Shown: positions 1-6,210 of the stretch, piece by piece
Layout: each line of letters opens with the position of its first letter
How positions within the stretch are numbered: the stretch's first letter is position 1
Source of the DNA: an uncultured Prevotella sp.
GTDB lineage: Bacteria; Bacteroidota; Bacteroidia; Bacteroidales; Bacteroidaceae
Length of the DNA: 9,587 bases
NCBI GenBank assembly: GCA_947095945.1
Contig: CAMUQM010000067.1
Location: 1-9,587 of the forward strand
Direction: 5' to 3'
Program-made: the position numbers and the translations under genes
The notes under the pieces: generated by a model
Seen by the model: only the letters and a program-made list of their open reading frames with translations
Databases searched by the model: none
What the model was told of the DNA's origin: nothing

Positions 1-759
1 CTTTTTTTTGATAATATCTTTTACATTATCTGGCGTTGTAGATGGTAATAACATCTTAGGAATCAATGATTTGATAATTGTCGATATGTTTTTTAATTGT
101 GTCGTTTCATTGTCTTTGTTGGTCGTTTTGTCTGATGTTTTTAATAAGGAATCTTTAGGCAATGTAGCCTCATAATTTGCCCAACACGCAGCGGCCATTC
201 GTTTTATCTGTGCAAGTCGTCCCTGCACATCTTCTTCCTGCTTATATTGACTATAAATCTTTTCAGCATTCATATATTGGTCGTATGCAGGTTTCCATGA
301 TTGTAGAAACATATTACATAAGCCTAATCGATAATAGACATCGCCTTTCTCACGTTCGTAACATACAGTTAATGTCTTCTCGTAATAGGGGATAGCTTCC
401 TTGTATCGCTTCAAATTAAAATTACTTTCCGCAGCAGTATAATAGTAGACTGACCGCTCATGTGGAGCGAATACCTCCAATTTAGGCATAACACTTTCCA
501 AGTATTTAGCGGCAGATTCATAATCCCAATCGTGATAATAGCACAATCCAATATAAGCCTTGAAGCGTTCATTAAGCTTATATTCTTTGTCTAATCGCTG
601 AAAGATAAGCAGGGCTTCATGATACTTTGCCGAAGTAAAGTATTCCAGTGCTTTCCCCAACTCTTCTGCATCCTTACTCTTCTGTGCAGAGACAGGGATA
701 GAAATCGTTAGGAATAGCAGAAGTATTATGATTATTTTTCCTGTTATTCTTGCAGCCAT
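1..759 (-). CDS. Secreted tetratricopeptide-repeat protein, 3' end outside the window
   Basis: This is an open frame of 253 codons with no stop, so the C-terminus lies beyond the left edge. The start at 757-759 gives a clear signal peptide: basic residues R4 and K8, a hydrophobic core I9-L17, and a likely cleavage after VSA (residue 26) before Q27. No lipobox is present. The mature part has TPR-like helical pairs at about residues 33-66, 67-99, 105-138 and 140-173, with recurring A-x-x-Y-F/Y and Y-x-E-A-L/I patterns. A Lys/Thr/Ser/Asn-rich linker follows from about residue 200. TPR proteins of this kind act as scaffolds, here presumably in the periplasm; no specific partner can be read. The start overlaps the end of the upstream folK-like gene by 16 nt, which suggests co-transcription and perhaps translational coupling. 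The family call is solid; the function is unknown. Confidence 0.85.
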   Translation of the reverse strand, partial: MAARITGKIIIILLLFLTISIPVSAQKSKDAEELGKALEYFTSAKYHEALLIFQRLDKEYKLNERFKAYIGLCYYHDWDYESAAKYLESVMPKLEVFAPHERSVYYYTAAESNFNLKRYKEAIPYYEKTLTVCYEREKGDVYYRLGLCNMFLQSWKPAYDQYMNAEKIYSQYKQEEDVQGRLAQIKRMAAACWANYEATLPKDSLLKTSDKTTNKDNETTQLKNISTIIKSLIPKMLLPSTTPDNVKDIIKKK

Positions 760-1076
760 ATTATCTCTTTTACAATCTTTTCACCATATTGCGCAAGGTC
801 AATATCTATCAGAACTTTTCCCTTTTGATGATTTTCGTGTGAGTCACCCATAGTTTGTTCAATCTCTTTCAGGCATTGTTTTACTTGATTGAGTGTCCAT
901 TCAGTTTTAAAAGTTCCTATACAATTCAAGAATTTGTCAGACTCTATTCCAATTGCTTCAGTCCATTGGGGCTTAGAGAATTTGACACCCTCGAAACATT
1001 GTTTTAAGAGTGTCTGTGCTTTGGAAATATTCTCTTCTTGATTAATATTTGAACCAAGTGCAATAATTATCTTCAT
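744..1076 (-). CDS. Short FolK-like (HPPK family) protein, degenerate active site
   Basis: This 110-residue protein resembles 6-hydroxymethyl-7,8-dihydropterin pyrophosphokinase, the ATP-dependent step before dihydropteroate synthase in folate synthesis. Visible family signatures are the N-terminal IALGSN (residues 5-10), FLNC (49-52, the usual FLN motif) and the metal-binding pattern I-D-I-D-L near residues 90-94. It is clearly shorter than the usual 150-160 residues and stops soon after the metal motif. In an alignment by eye to the E. coli loop R-W-G-P-R-T-L-D-L-D, the conserved Arg just before the Asp pair is Val, the Pro is Lys and the Trp is Lys; a second Arg upstream is His. The metal-binding Asp pair is kept while the basic catalytic and substrate residues are lost. 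It may be a paralogue with reduced or changed activity. It overlaps the TPR gene by 16 nt. Confidence 0.7.
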   Translation of the reverse strand: MKIIIALGSNINQEENISKAQTLLKQCFEGVKFSKPQWTEAIGIESDKFLNCIGTFKTEWTLNQVKQCLKEIEQTMGDSHENHQKGKVLIDIDLAQYGEKIVKEIIWLQE

Positions 1077-1081
1077 AAATA

Positions 1082-1089
1082 CAAAGTTA
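1082..1089 (-). promoter_or_regulatory. Bacteroidota -7 promoter element for the folK-like gene
   Basis: On the minus strand this reads TAACTTTG, an exact match to TAnnTTTG. No TTTG lies 19-21 nt upstream, so only half of the promoter is recognisable. Only 5 nt separate the element from the ATG at 1076. If used, it would give a leaderless transcript or one with a leader of a few nt. Confidence 0.5.
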
Positions 1090-1131
1090 CGTATAAGTTT
1101 TGAAATCTTTGTGAGATTTAAGATAATTCAC

Positions 1132-1162
1132 TTTGTATTATATAATAAAACGTGTATTTTTG
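1132..1162 (+). promoter_or_regulatory. Bacteroidota sigma-type promoter for the LysM glucosaminidase gene
   Basis: A -33 TTTG at 1132-1135 and a -7 TATTTTTG at 1155-1162 are separated by 19 nt, matching the Bacteroidota housekeeping consensus. Transcription should begin near 1167-1170, leaving a leader of about 22 nt before the ATG at 1191. The promoter covers the possible upstream GTG start at 1152 and so excludes it. Confidence 0.8.
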
Positions 1163-1190
1163 CAGTTATATAATCTCAAAAGAACTATTT

Positions 1191-2144
1191 ATGAAGCGAT
1201 ATATCTTCCTTTTTCTTTCATTCCTCTATATGTTTCCTGCTGTAGTTGCGGGGCAGGCAAAGTGGAATCAGGTTTATCAGGCTTATATTAATCAGTATAA
1301 AGACATGGCTATTGAGGGGATGCTGAAGTATGGCGTACCTGCAAGCATTACGTTGGCACAGGGTCTGCTTGAAAGTGGAGCTGGACGTGGTAGGCTTGTT
1401 CTCCTTGGTAATAACCACTTTGGTATTAAATGTCATGGTTGGACGGGTCGTACAATCACACATGATGATGATGCAAAGGGAGAGTGCTTCCGTGCATATA
1501 ATAGTGCATTAGAAAGTTTTGAGGATCATTGTAGGTTCCTTCGTGACCGTCCGCGTTACAGAGGTCTGTTCAGTTTGGATAGAACAGATTATCGTGGTTG
1601 GGCACATGGGTTGAAGCGGGCTGGTTATGCTACCAATCCTGTCTATGCACAAAGTTTGATTAATCTTATAGAGCTTTATAAGCTTTATGAGTATGACAAG
1701 GCGAAACATTATGATCGCTTTATGGTTCATCACAGTGGTGAAAACTCTGTTGTTCGAGATATTGATAATGGTCGTCCAAACTCTGTTCAGATTTTAGGTG
1801 CACATCCTATCAATAATTATAATGAGAACTACTATGTTGTTGTAAGACAGGGCGATTCATTTAAATCTTTAAGTAAAGAATTAGATATCAGCGTAGGTAA
1901 GTTGTCTAAGTATAATGAGCGCGACAAGCATGATTATCTTGTTCCGGGTGAGTATATCTGGTTGAAGAAAAAACAGAAGAAAGCTCCGAAGGAGTTTAAG
2001 AGGCGTCCATATTATGTACGCAAGTCTGAAAGCTTGTACGATATTTCACAGCGCTATGGTATCCGCCTGAAGAGCCTTGTGAAAAAGAATGAAAAGATTG
2101 CTGAACGAGGTCTGAGAATTGGCGATGAGGTGATATTATATTAA
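1191..2144 (+). CDS. Secreted peptidoglycan hydrolase: glucosaminidase domain plus two LysM domains
   Basis: The protein has 317 residues from the ATG at 1191, chosen because the promoter overlaps the GTG at 1152 and because this start begins a good signal peptide (basic K2-R3, hydrophobic 4-20, cleavage likely after VVA). Residues about 24-165 form an FlgJ/LytG-type N-acetylglucosaminidase domain, with the catalytic-site motif AQGLLESGAG (56-65; E61 as likely general acid), NNHFGIK (74-80) and a conserved GYATNPVYA (145-153). Two LysM peptidoglycan- or chitin-binding modules follow at about 214-258 and 274-316, both with the typical YYVVRxGDS/YYVRKSES opening and a closing hydrophobic strand. 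The linker between them is Lys-rich. It would cleave glycan strands in the periplasm or at the cell surface during wall turnover. It is a monocistronic unit between its own promoter and terminator. Confidence 0.92.
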   Translation: MKRYIFLFLSFLYMFPAVVAGQAKWNQVYQAYINQYKDMAIEGMLKYGVPASITLAQGLLESGAGRGRLVLLGNNHFGIKCHGWTGRTITHDDDAKGECFRAYNSALESFEDHCRFLRDRPRYRGLFSLDRTDYRGWAHGLKRAGYATNPVYAQSLINLIELYKLYEYDKAKHYDRFMVHHSGENSVVRDIDNGRPNSVQILGAHPINNYNENYYVVVRQGDSFKSLSKELDISVGKLSKYNERDKHDYLVPGEYIWLKKKQKKAPKEFKRRPYYVRKSESLYDISQRYGIRLKSLVKKNEKIAERGLRIGDEVILY

Positions 2145-2200
2145 ACATATATTTGTCCAATATGATCTATTAGGCTTAAAGTATTTATTAACACACATAT

Positions 2201-2250
2201 AAAAATCCCTTTCTTATCTGCTTTTAGATAAGTAAGGAATTTTTGTTTTA
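2201..2250 (+). terminator. Intrinsic terminator after the LysM glucosaminidase gene
   Basis: The core stem is CTTATCT (2213-2219) pairing with AGATAAG (2226-2232) around a 6-nt loop. It is extended with mismatches by CC/GG and by an A-rich arm (2201-2206) pairing with a T-rich arm (2239-2244), and more T-rich sequence follows to 2250. The A/T arms make it potentially bidirectional. It lies about 60 nt past the stop codon. Confidence 0.75.
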
Positions 2251-2363
2251 TTGAAAAATATTTACGTTTTATTCTTGATCTTTTGTGAAAAAGGATTGAA
2301 AAGGTGCTTTTCTAATCACTTTTGTAACTATCTTGTTATAAGTTAGTTGCAGAATCATGCAAG

Positions 2364-2449
2364 AAAAGGTGCTTAGTTAGCTTTCAAAAGGGCGTTAGTT
2401 AGCCTCTAAAAGGGCATCTTTTAGAAGCTAATTGGGTGTCTTTTCAAAG
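2364..2449. repeat. Imperfect 22-nt tandem repeat merging into a long hairpin
   Basis: Two 22-nt units, 2364-2385 and 2386-2407, share AAAAGG and a central TTAGTTAGC. A third copy begins at 2408 but diverges after AAAAGGGC. The third copy lies inside a strong stem-loop: TCTAAAAG (2405-2412) pairs with CTTTTAGA (2418-2425) around GGCAT, and after a C/A mismatch TTAGC (2399-2403) pairs with GCTAA (2427-2431). Weaker outer arms, CTTT at 2381 and AAAG at 2446-2449, extend the symmetry to about 69 nt. A related AAAAGGTGC motif occurs upstream near 2299. No coding content is apparent. It looks like a dispersed intergenic element, but copy number cannot be judged from one window. Confidence 0.6.
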
Positions 2450-2472
2450 GCATTTAAGCATGAAGTGACTTC

Positions 2473-2673
2473 TCATGTTTGAATATTCTTGACAAAGTTC
2501 TGTGCTTTTATTTCTTGTTTATGCGGCAGCTTCGCTTTGTCACACCTAAGCTCTGCATACTCCTCGTCTCTGTTTGCTGTTTGTATCATTATTAATAAGA
2601 ATGTCTGCCTTTCTAACTTAGTGTATTCTACTACACATCCGTTACAAAGACAGACAATCAATGTGACAAACAA
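2473..2673 (-). other. Doubtful 66-codon ORF in the convergent intergenic region
   Basis: An open frame of 66 codons lies downstream of the cobW-like gene, with no recognisable promoter, domain or conserved start context. Its first 35 codons are hydrophobic and Cys-rich and do not form a convincing signal peptide. The C-terminal half (residues about 30-66) is charged and could be a conserved repeated segment; I have a vague impression of similar short segments in Prevotella intergenic regions, which is not evidence. I treat it as probably non-coding, possibly part of the repeat-rich intergenic sequence. The rest of 2251-2363 and 2450-2681 shows no other gene. Confidence 0.25.
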
Positions 2674-2681
2674 AATATGTT

Positions 2682-2715
2682 CAGTTTCTAATAACCGACA
2701 AGGGATTACAAACTG
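2682..2715 (-). terminator. Weak hairpin just after the cobW-like gene
   Basis: CAGTTT (2682-2687) pairs with AAACTG (2710-2715), then TAAT (2689-2692) with ATTA (2705-2708), with a possible CC/GG pair inside. It starts 2 nt beyond the stop codon of the minus-strand gene. The sequence after it on that strand is only moderately T-rich (ATATTTTG), so termination would be weak. Confidence 0.4.
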
Positions 2716-2716
2716 A

Positions 2717-3970
2717 TTAGAAATCAGTCAGGCAAGTGTCTAATGCTTTTATGATAGCCTCTTTGTCGAGGTTCTGACCAATGAATACTAATTTCTGCAT
2801 TCTGTCACCGTATGGCTCTTCCCAATCCTTCTTAAGTTTTGGGTTATTTTCAAGGAAATCACGTAATTGGAATTGTGGCATAGTTGCATACCACTGACCA
2901 GCATTGCGAAGACTTATTTGTTTTCCTGCCTGTTCAAAGACATAGCAAATATCCTTCTCGTTAGCGAAGTAGCATAGTCCCTTACAACGGATAATCTGCT
3001 TTGGCCACTGACGTGCAACAAAGTCATCAAAGAAGTTAATGTCGAATGGACGACGTGCATTGTACACGAAAGTCTGGATATTATACTCCAAAGCCTCACC
3101 ACTCTCTTCATTTTCCAATCCGTGATGATGATGGCAATGGCAGTGGTGGTCGTGATGGTGATGACCGTGATTCTCATCATGGTCGTGGTGATGCTCATGA
3201 TTATGGTCTTCATGCTCATGTTCTTCCTCTTCATCATCGTGACCTTCTATCTCGGCAATCCATGAGGCAGAGGTTGCAACCTTGTCAAAGTTGAAGTCTC
3301 CAGTGTTAATAATCTTATCCAAGTCAACATCGCCATAGTTGCACTCAATAATCTCAGCCTTTGGTTGAAGCGAACGGATAATCTTCTTCACCAATCCTAA
3401 TTCTTCCTTGCTGACATCATCAACCTTGTTGAGGAGGATAATATTGCAGAATTCAATCTGCTGGATGAGTAGGTTCTCAATGTCGTCTTCTTGCAAGTCT
3501 TTCTTTAAAAGGTCATTACCAGCAGAGAACTCATCACACATACGACGTGCATCAACAACAGTTACGATAGAGTCGAGTACAGCCTTACCTTTCTTTATGA
3601 TGTCTGGATACATCTGTGGATAAGCACAGATTGTCTGTGCAATAGGAGCTGGTTCGCAGATACCACTTGCCTCAATAACAATGTAGTCAAACTTCTGCTG
3701 TGACACAATCTCATTCAACTGCTGCACTAAGTCCATCTTCAGCGTGCAGCAGATGCAACCATTTTGGAGTGCAACGAGCGAATCATCCTTCTGATCGACA
3801 ACGCCACCCGACTCAATGAGGTCGGCATCAATATTTACTTTACCGATATCGTTGACGATAACGGCAAACTTAATACCTTTCTTGTTGGCAAGAATCTTGT
3901 TTACTAAAGTAGTCTTACCGCTGCCTAAATATCCTGTAAGCAGGAGGACAGGAGTCTCTTTTATATTCAT
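2717..3970 (-). CDS. CobW/COG0523-family GTPase, putative metal chaperone with His-rich linker
   Basis: This 417-residue G3E-family P-loop GTPase is of the kind that delivers metal ions, often zinc, to client proteins in the cytosol. Motifs in order: Walker A GYLGSGKT (13-20); ESGG (53-56); the family's metal-binding CxCC as GCICC (71-75); VIEASGICEP (98-107); and the guanine-specificity NKVD (181-184). An acidic and His-rich linker spans about 244-283, with 21 His and a CHC at 277-279. The CobW C-terminal domain follows from about 297. The length suits the family. The subgroup (zinc, cobalt or nitrile hydratase type) cannot be fixed by motif alone. No cobalamin genes are nearby, which argues against a true cobW role. 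The His tract suggests metal storage or sensing. The ATG at 3968-3970 places Walker A at the usual distance from the N-terminus. Confidence 0.92.
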   Translation of the reverse strand: MNIKETPVLLLTGYLGSGKTTLVNKILANKKGIKFAVIVNDIGKVNIDADLIESGGVVDQKDDSLVALQNGCICCTLKMDLVQQLNEIVSQQKFDYIVIEASGICEPAPIAQTICAYPQMYPDIIKKGKAVLDSIVTVVDARRMCDEFSAGNDLLKKDLQEDDIENLLIQQIEFCNIILLNKVDDVSKEELGLVKKIIRSLQPKAEIIECNYGDVDLDKIINTGDFNFDKVATSASWIAEIEGHDDEEEEHEHEDHNHEHHHDHDENHGHHHHDHHCHCHHHHGLENEESGEALEYNIQTFVYNARRPFDINFFDDFVARQWPKQIIRCKGLCYFANEKDICYVFEQAGKQISLRNAGQWYATMPQFQLRDFLENNPKLKKDWEEPYGDRMQKLVFIGQNLDKEAIIKALDTCLTDF

Positions 3971-4004
3971 CTTATATGTCTTTTGTTTTATAATTCTAAG
4001 ACTA

Positions 4005-4012
4005 CAAAGTTA
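4005..4012 (-). promoter_or_regulatory. -7 promoter element for the cobW-like gene
   Basis: On the minus strand this reads TAACTTTG, an exact match to TAnnTTTG, 34 nt upstream of the ATG. No TTTG is seen at 19-21 nt further upstream, so an activator or a weak -33 would be needed. I see no convincing Zur-type palindrome around it. Confidence 0.5.
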
Positions 4013-4083
4013 CAAAAAATATGCCAAGTGTACCGTTCTTATAAGTCGAAATGTTTTCAAAAGAATATTTCTTGTTCTCTTAT

Positions 4084-4124
4084 AAAAAAAGAACGGCTGT
4101 GACTTTCTAATCATAGCCGTTCTT
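4084..4124 (-). terminator. Intrinsic terminator after the FKBP gene
   Basis: A perfect 10-bp stem, AAGAACGGCT (4089-4098) pairing with AGCCGTTCTT (4115-4124), encloses a 16-nt loop in which TGA and TCA can also pair. On the minus strand the stem runs straight into seven Ts (4090-4084). It lies about 55 nt past the FKBP stop codon and separates that gene from the cobW-like gene. Confidence 0.85.
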
Positions 4125-4164
4125 ATGGAGACGTTTTTTGTTTTTTCTCTGCTTATTGATGAAG

Positions 4165-4187
4165 ATTGGATAATAGACTTATCCAAT
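4165..4187 (-). other. 9-bp hairpin over the FKBP stop codon
   Basis: ATTGGATAA (4165-4173) pairs perfectly with TTATCCAAT (4179-4187) around a 5-nt loop. The stop codon (4179-4181) is inside one arm. No T-run follows, so it is not a terminator by itself; it could protect the mRNA 3' end from exonucleases. Confidence 0.5.
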
Positions 4188-4580
4188 ATTAAACAGCTCG
4201 ATTTCAAAGATTAATGTGGAAAAGGCAGGAATCTCGCCATCTCGTTTTGTACCATATCCCTCTTGGTATGGAATGTGTACACGCCAATGGTCGCCCTTGT
4301 GCATAGCGCAGAGTGCTGTTTGAAAACCTGTAATCAAATCGTTTACACGGAAAGCTTCGAAGATTCCTCTTTGCCAACTATCGTCGAAAACTTTACCAGA
4401 AATAAGACTTCCACGGTAATGGCAGGTGACAATTGAACGTTCTGAAACTGTACCTTCACCGCTTCCTTCCTTTATTACTTCGTAGAGTATTCCATTTGGA
4501 AGTGTCTTAATACCTTCTTTCTGACTAAGTTTTTTAATGTAAACTTTATTCTTTAATTTATATTCTTGTTTCTTTCCCAT
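4179..4580 (-). CDS. FKBP-type peptidyl-prolyl cis-trans isomerase, cytoplasmic
   Basis: The protein has 133 residues, with a basic N-terminal extension (1-28; five Lys in the first 13 residues) and an FKBP domain from about residue 30 to 131. By eye against human FKBP12, pocket residues are recognisable: Y55 in HYRG, F65-D66 in KVFDDS, F77, L82-I83, Y109 in EGYG and F125. The pocket-floor Trp appears as F86 (ITGFQTAL), a conservative change. There is no signal peptide or lipobox, so it probably acts in the cytoplasm, assisting protein folding by isomerising Xaa-Pro bonds. It is monocistronic, with its own promoter and a strong terminator. Confidence in the family is high; a specific client is unknown. 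Confidence 0.9.
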   Translation of the reverse strand: MGKKQEYKLKNKVYIKKLSQKEGIKTLPNGILYEVIKEGSGEGTVSERSIVTCHYRGSLISGKVFDDSWQRGIFEAFRVNDLITGFQTALCAMHKGDHWRVHIPYQEGYGTKRDGEIPAFSTLIFEIELFNIG

Positions 4581-4606
4581 GCACCTTAATTATACATTAA
4601 TGCGCG

Positions 4607-4638
4607 CAAAATTAGCTAATATCTTTTGATTTCACAAT
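4607..4638 (-). promoter_or_regulatory. Promoter for the FKBP gene
   Basis: On the minus strand the -7 is TAATTTTG (4614-4607), an exact TAnnTTTG. A -33-like ATTG (4638-4635, 3 of 4 to TTTG) lies 20 nt upstream. The start codon is 26 nt downstream of the -7. The element overlaps the opposing promoter at 4625-4655. Confidence 0.65.
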
Positions 4639-4655
4639 TAATTCAATTACTTTTG
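4625..4655 (+). promoter_or_regulatory. Promoter of the small-ORF/MATE/phosphoesterase operon
   Basis: A -33 TTTG at 4625-4628 and a -7 TACTTTTG at 4648-4655 are 19 nt apart, an exact match to the Bacteroidota consensus. Transcription would start near 4660-4663, about 35 nt before the ATG at 4697. It is the only promoter seen upstream of the operon. Confidence 0.8.
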
Positions 4656-4696
4656 TTTCGGCATAGTATTTGTTCTATAGCATATAAACGTACGAT

Positions 4697-4837
4697 ATGA
4701 ATTTTGATAGAATAGAAAATGATACACGTCGGGCAGAGCTGATTCGAGTGTTGGAACATTCAATAGAGCGTTTGTCGCTGGCAGAGTTGGAGGCTTTGTA
4801 TTACGATCTTGTAGCTAAGGATTACATCCGAGAGTAG
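4697..4837 (+). CDS. Small hypothetical protein, 46 residues, first gene of the MATE operon
   Basis: An ATG-started frame encodes 46 residues, ending in TAG only 4 nt before the MATE start codon. I do not recognise the family. The protein is highly charged, with no signal peptide, membrane segment or Cys. It looks entirely helical: a basic/acidic N-terminal helix (about 5-25, with RRAELIRVLEHSIERL) and a second amphipathic helix (about 26-44, LAELEALYYDLVAKDY) joined at LS. It sits at the expected distance behind a consensus promoter, and its spacing to the next gene is typical of a coupled operon. That context is the main reason for calling it real. A role as a small cytosolic regulator or partner of the transporter is possible but unproven; it could also be a translated leader. 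Confidence 0.6.
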   Translation: MNFDRIENDTRRAELIRVLEHSIERLSLAELEALYYDLVAKDYIRE

Positions 4838-4841
4838 TAAA

Positions 4842-6194
4842 ATGCAGTTGATGGATAACTGGAATAGGGAGATTCTACGCCTTGTCATCCCCTCTATTAT
4901 AAGCAATGTGACGGTCCCACTGTTAGGTCTTGTTGATTTGACAGTGGTAGGACATATTGGTAATGAGACTTATATCAGTGCGATAGCAGTCGGTTCAATG
5001 ATATTTAATGTTATGTACTGGCTGTTAGGATTCCTACGTATGGGTACGAGTGGAATGACATCACAGGCTTATGGACGTCAAGATGGACAAGAATGTATGA
5101 ATATTCTTGTACGTACACTGATGATAGGTGTGGGGATGGGCTTACTATTTATTGTTGCACAACGTGGAATAGAGTGGGGGATGCTTTGGTTGATGAATAC
5201 GCCAGAAGACTCTTGGCTGTTTGTTTCGACCTACTTTAGGATTGTTATATGGGGAGCTCCTGCAATGTTAGGGCTTTATGGTCTGACAGGATGGTTTATT
5301 GGAATGCAGGATACGCGAACACCAATGGTGGTGGCTGTGTTGCAGAATGTGGTTAATATCCTTACCTCTCTTTTCTTCGTTTTTGTTCTTGGGTGGAAGA
5401 TTAGTGGTGTTGCTGCAGGTACGGTTCTTGCTCAGTGGGCAGGATTTATAGTATCTTTATATGCTGCATATAGGCGAATAACATCTGGAAAAGAGTCTGG
5501 ATTGTTTGCAGAGAAAAGTAATCGTGTAACCCTACAGACGACTTTCTGCCGTGTATTGACTATGAGAGGAGAATGGGATGAGTTCTTCCGTGTGAATAAA
5601 GATATTTTCTTGCGAACGCTTTGTTTGGTGGCAGTGAATTTCTTTTTTACTTCAGTAGGAGGAAAGCAAGGTGCAATGATGTTGGCAGTGAATACGTTGC
5701 TGATGACACTGTTTACACTTTTCTCTTATTTGATGGATGGTTTAGCGTATGCTGGTGAGGCGCTAAGTGGGAAGTACTATGGTGCAGGAGACAAGACAGG
5801 ACTGCGTATAACAGTTCGTCGATTGTTTGGCTTTGGTGTCATTATGGTATTGATGTTCACGGCGGTTTATGTCTTTGGAGGTGTCAGTTTCCTACATCTT
5901 CTCACAAGTGACACGTCAGTTGTGACAGCAGCACGTCCCTATCTCCTTTGGGCTTACCTCATTCCAGTGGCAGGAATGACAGCTTTTGTGTTGGATGGGG
6001 TTTTTATTGGCTTGACAGCAACCAAGGGAATGTTATTCTCAACAGCTGTCGCAATGATAACGTTCTTCACAGTTTATTATCTACTTTGGAGTAGTTTTGG
6101 AAATAATGCCTTATGGATAGCGTTCCTATCGTTTCTCGGTATGAGAGGAATTGCTTCTATCCTTTGGGCACGTCGATATTTAGTAATATTTTAG
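4842..6194 (+). CDS. MATE-family multidrug/cation antiporter, DinF-like
   Basis: This 450-residue inner-membrane protein has about 12 hydrophobic segments in two halves, matching the usual 440-460 residues of MATE transporters, which export drugs or metabolites in exchange for Na+ or H+. The first helix carries P17, P26 and D32 within GLVDLTVVGHIGNETYISA (29-47), the family pattern; D32 is a likely cation-coupling Asp of DinF-type members. The second half begins near residue 250. The overall pattern, with WLLGFLRMGTSGMTSQAYGR (60-79), is closest to the DinF branch. Translation may begin at residue 1 or at M4. The gene follows the 46-aa ORF by 4 nt and precedes the phosphoesterase by 16 nt, so the three are probably one transcript. 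The substrate cannot be deduced. Confidence 0.93.
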   Translation: MQLMDNWNREILRLVIPSIISNVTVPLLGLVDLTVVGHIGNETYISAIAVGSMIFNVMYWLLGFLRMGTSGMTSQAYGRQDGQECMNILVRTLMIGVGMGLLFIVAQRGIEWGMLWLMNTPEDSWLFVSTYFRIVIWGAPAMLGLYGLTGWFIGMQDTRTPMVVAVLQNVVNILTSLFFVFVLGWKISGVAAGTVLAQWAGFIVSLYAAYRRITSGKESGLFAEKSNRVTLQTTFCRVLTMRGEWDEFFRVNKDIFLRTLCLVAVNFFFTSVGGKQGAMMLAVNTLLMTLFTLFSYLMDGLAYAGEALSGKYYGAGDKTGLRITVRRLFGFGVIMVLMFTAVYVFGGVSFLHLLTSDTSVVTAARPYLLWAYLIPVAGMTAFVLDGVFIGLTATKGMLFSTAVAMITFFTVYYLLWSSFGNNALWIAFLSFLGMRGIASILWARRYLVIF

Positions 6195-6210
6195 TTTAAA
6201 AGATTGTAAG

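Noticed and set aside
177..395. 72-codon plus-strand frame
   Set aside because: It is antisense to the TPR gene, which has a signal peptide and helical repeats, and shows no promoter or domain of its own.
1152..1190. GTG start extending the LysM glucosaminidase upstream by 13 codons
   Set aside because: The GTG lies between and partly within the -33/-7 elements, so it would precede the transcription start; the ATG at 1191 begins a proper signal peptide.
2364..2407. Possible CRISPR-like direct repeats
   Set aside because: The two 22-nt units are adjacent with no spacers, diverge in sequence and have no cas genes nearby.
2914..3294. Open frames on both strands across the His-rich part of the cobW-like gene
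   Set aside because: They arise from the simple CAT/GAT repeats in other frames; their products are low-complexity strings of Met/Ile/Thr or His/Asp/Gly, while the main frame is a full, motif-complete GTPase.
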